Source: an uncultured Bilophila sp.
GTDB lineage: Bacteria; Desulfobacterota; Desulfovibrionia; Desulfovibrionales; Desulfovibrionaceae
Length of the DNA: 62,261 nucleotides
Assembly: GCA_959604115.1 (NCBI GenBank)
Contig: CAUHBW010000001.1
Span: 1-62,261, forward strand
Direction of reading: 5' to 3'
A model generated the notes under the pieces. It did no database searches, had not been told where the DNA came from, and saw only the letters and a list, made by a program, of their open reading frames with translations. Of the stretch, positions 61,132 to 62,261 are shown piece after piece. A program made the translations under genes and the position numbers. Each line of letters starts with the position of its first letter. Positions within the stretch are counted from its first letter, which is position 1.

Positions 61132-62261
61132 ATGGAACTTACCACTGAATCCGTACTGGCCCTTGCGCCGGACGATTCTTCGGTCAAGGCGGCGCGCGGG
61201 CTGGTCGCTCCCGGCAAATGGCCCTCCCTCGGCTTCGACGACGCTGTGGTGTGGGGCGAATGCAAGGGCAGCGGCGCGAAACCGTATCAGGTCGAGGTCG
61301 AACTCTCCGGCCCGACCTTCAAATGCAGCTGCCCGAGCCGCAAATTTCCCTGCAAGCACGCGCTGGCCCTGCTTCTCCTGCGCATCGCGCACGAAACCTC
61401 GTTCTCGCGCGGCGAAGCCCCGGACTGGGTGAAGGAGTGGCTGGACTCCCGCCGGAACCGCGCCGCCAAACAGGAAGAAAAAAAGGAAAAGGGGCAGCCC
61501 GCCGATCCCGCCGCGGCAGCCAGGCGCGAAGCCTCGCGCCTCAAGCGTATGGCCGCCGGGCTGGACGATCTGGAACGCTGGATGTGCGACGTCGTGCGCC
61601 ACGGCCTCGACCAGCTCGAAAACGACGGCCAGCGGATCGCGGAAATGGCGGCCCGCATGGTGGACGCCCAGCTCCCCGGCGTCGCGGCCCGCCTGCGCGC
61701 CCTGCACGGCGTCACCTTCTCCCGGAGCAGCTGGACGCCCGACGACTGGACGCAAATCCTGCTGGCCCAGTTCGGACAGATGCAACTCCTCATCGACGCG
61801 TTCCGGCGCATCGACGCCCTTTCCCACGCCGAACAGCAGGATGTCCGCGCCGCCCTCGGACTGGCTCCGGACAAGGATAGCGTACTCGCTTCCGGCGAAC
61901 GCGTGCGGGACGACTGGCTGGTGCTCGGCGTGAGCTATCTCGAGGAGGGCAAACTGTGGAGCCGCCGCGTCTGGCTGCGCGGGCGGGCCAGCGGACGCAC
62001 GGCCCTCCTGCTGGACTTCTCGCACGGCGGAAAACAGTTCGAGCAGTCGTTCCTCCCCGGAAGCCTCGTCGCCATGCCGCTGGCCTTCTATCCGGGCGCG
62101 GCTCCGCTGCGGGCCCTCGCCGCCGAAGCTCCCGCCCTGTCCGGCACGGCCCCCATCCCCACCGTCTCCCTGCGCGCCGCACTGGAGGACATGGCCAGGA
62201 CGGTCGCCGCACAACCGTGGCTGTGGCCCCTGCCCATGCTGGTCAGCGACGGCGTGCCCTC
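61132..62261 (+). CDS. SWIM zinc-finger protein (3' end outside window)
   Basis: The frame is open from the ATG at 61132 to the right edge (376 codons). The SWIM motif CxCx6CxH is at FKCSCPSRKFPCKH (C65, C67, C74, H76), preceded by VWGECKGSGAKPYQVEVEL as in bacterial SWIM proteins. A charged linker rich in Lys/Glu follows (about 105-135), then a helical region containing LDDLERWMCDVVRHGL. CAGGAAAGA precedes the ATG. In many bacteria such genes sit beside a MoxR ATPase and a VWA protein, which here would be beyond the edge. The function is unknown. Confidence 0.88.
   Translation, partial: MELTTESVLALAPDDSSVKAARGLVAPGKWPSLGFDDAVVWGECKGSGAKPYQVEVELSGPTFKCSCPSRKFPCKHALALLLLRIAHETSFSRGEAPDWVKEWLDSRRNRAAKQEEKKEKGQPADPAAAARREASRLKRMAAGLDDLERWMCDVVRHGLDQLENDGQRIAEMAARMVDAQLPGVAARLRALHGVTFSRSSWTPDDWTQILLAQFGQMQLLIDAFRRIDALSHAEQQDVRAALGLAPDKDSVLASGERVRDDWLVLGVSYLEEGKLWSRRVWLRGRASGRTALLLDFSHGGKQFEQSFLPGSLVAMPLAFYPGAAPLRALAAEAPALSGTAPIPTVSLRAALEDMARTVAAQPWLWPLPMLVSDGVP

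Noticed and set aside
1..62261. CRISPR arrays, rRNA genes, prophage or intact insertion sequences
   Set aside because: No regularly spaced repeats, rRNA-like sequence, phage structural genes or intact transposase were seen on either strand.

Overview
The window is GC-rich, Gram-negative-looking DNA, densely packed with solute transporters. It holds three TRAP systems (one with a duplicated binding protein, one with fused membrane subunits), an orphan TRAP binding protein, two tripartite tricarboxylate (TTT) systems, two GltS-type sodium/carboxylate symporters, three EamA/RarD exporters, a MATE exporter and an orphan ABC-type binding protein. A glycyl radical enzyme (GRE), an APS-reductase-like flavoprotein and two sigma-54 activators suggest a strictly anaerobic, amino-acid/organic-acid using bacterium. 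A gut member of Desulfovibrionaceae (Bilophila/Desulfovibrio-like) is my best guess; this is inference and no marker gene in the window fixes it.

Layout. 1-10.1 kb: end of aroE, a GT9 glycosyltransferase (-), tRNA-Ser(CGA), a half-size EamA protein (-), TRAP operon 1 (dctP-dctQ-dctM-dctP2), an EamA exporter with a LysR gene (-), and tRNA-Leu(GAG). 10.1-11.4 kb: no intact gene, with repeats and possible gene debris. 11.4-18.3 kb: a PrpR-type sigma-54 activator followed by tctC-tctB-tctA and a YtcJ-like amidohydrolase. 18.5-23.7 kb: TRAP operon 2 (dctP, fused dctQM, GlcG/HbpS-like) divergent from a membrane-anchored LuxR regulator. 24.1-31.3 kb (-): gntR, AprA-like flavoprotein, Fe-S/FAD GltD-like protein, tctC-tctB-tctA. 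31.6-39.9 kb: a 1023-residue sigma-54 activator divergent from gltS-SDR-NodB-NodB-SDR, with three palindromic activator sites and a textbook -24/-12 promoter between them. 40.5-49.4 kb: GRE, activase, cupin, TRAP operon 3, IclR regulator, orphan ABC-type binding protein. 49.8-62.3 kb: rarD, a phosphoribosyltransferase, gltS2 with a second YtcJ-like amidohydrolase, tetR, MATE, orphan dctP, a PAS-GGDEF diguanylate cyclase (-), and the start of a SWIM-domain gene running off the end.

How the genes fit together. Most of the window is a series of self-contained uptake-plus-catabolism modules, each with its own type of regulator (LysR, PrpR-like, membrane LuxR, GntR, sigma-54 activator, IclR, TetR). 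Every junction between a binding-protein gene and its membrane-subunit gene carries a strong inverted repeat, which suggests a shared way of making more binding protein than permease. The best candidates for undescribed systems are the sigma-54-controlled gltS/SDR/NodB operon, the GRE operon (its pocket lacks the Arg/Gln pair I recall for isethionate lyase), and the TTT + AprA-like + GltD-like reductase module. Substrates cannot be assigned from sequence alone.
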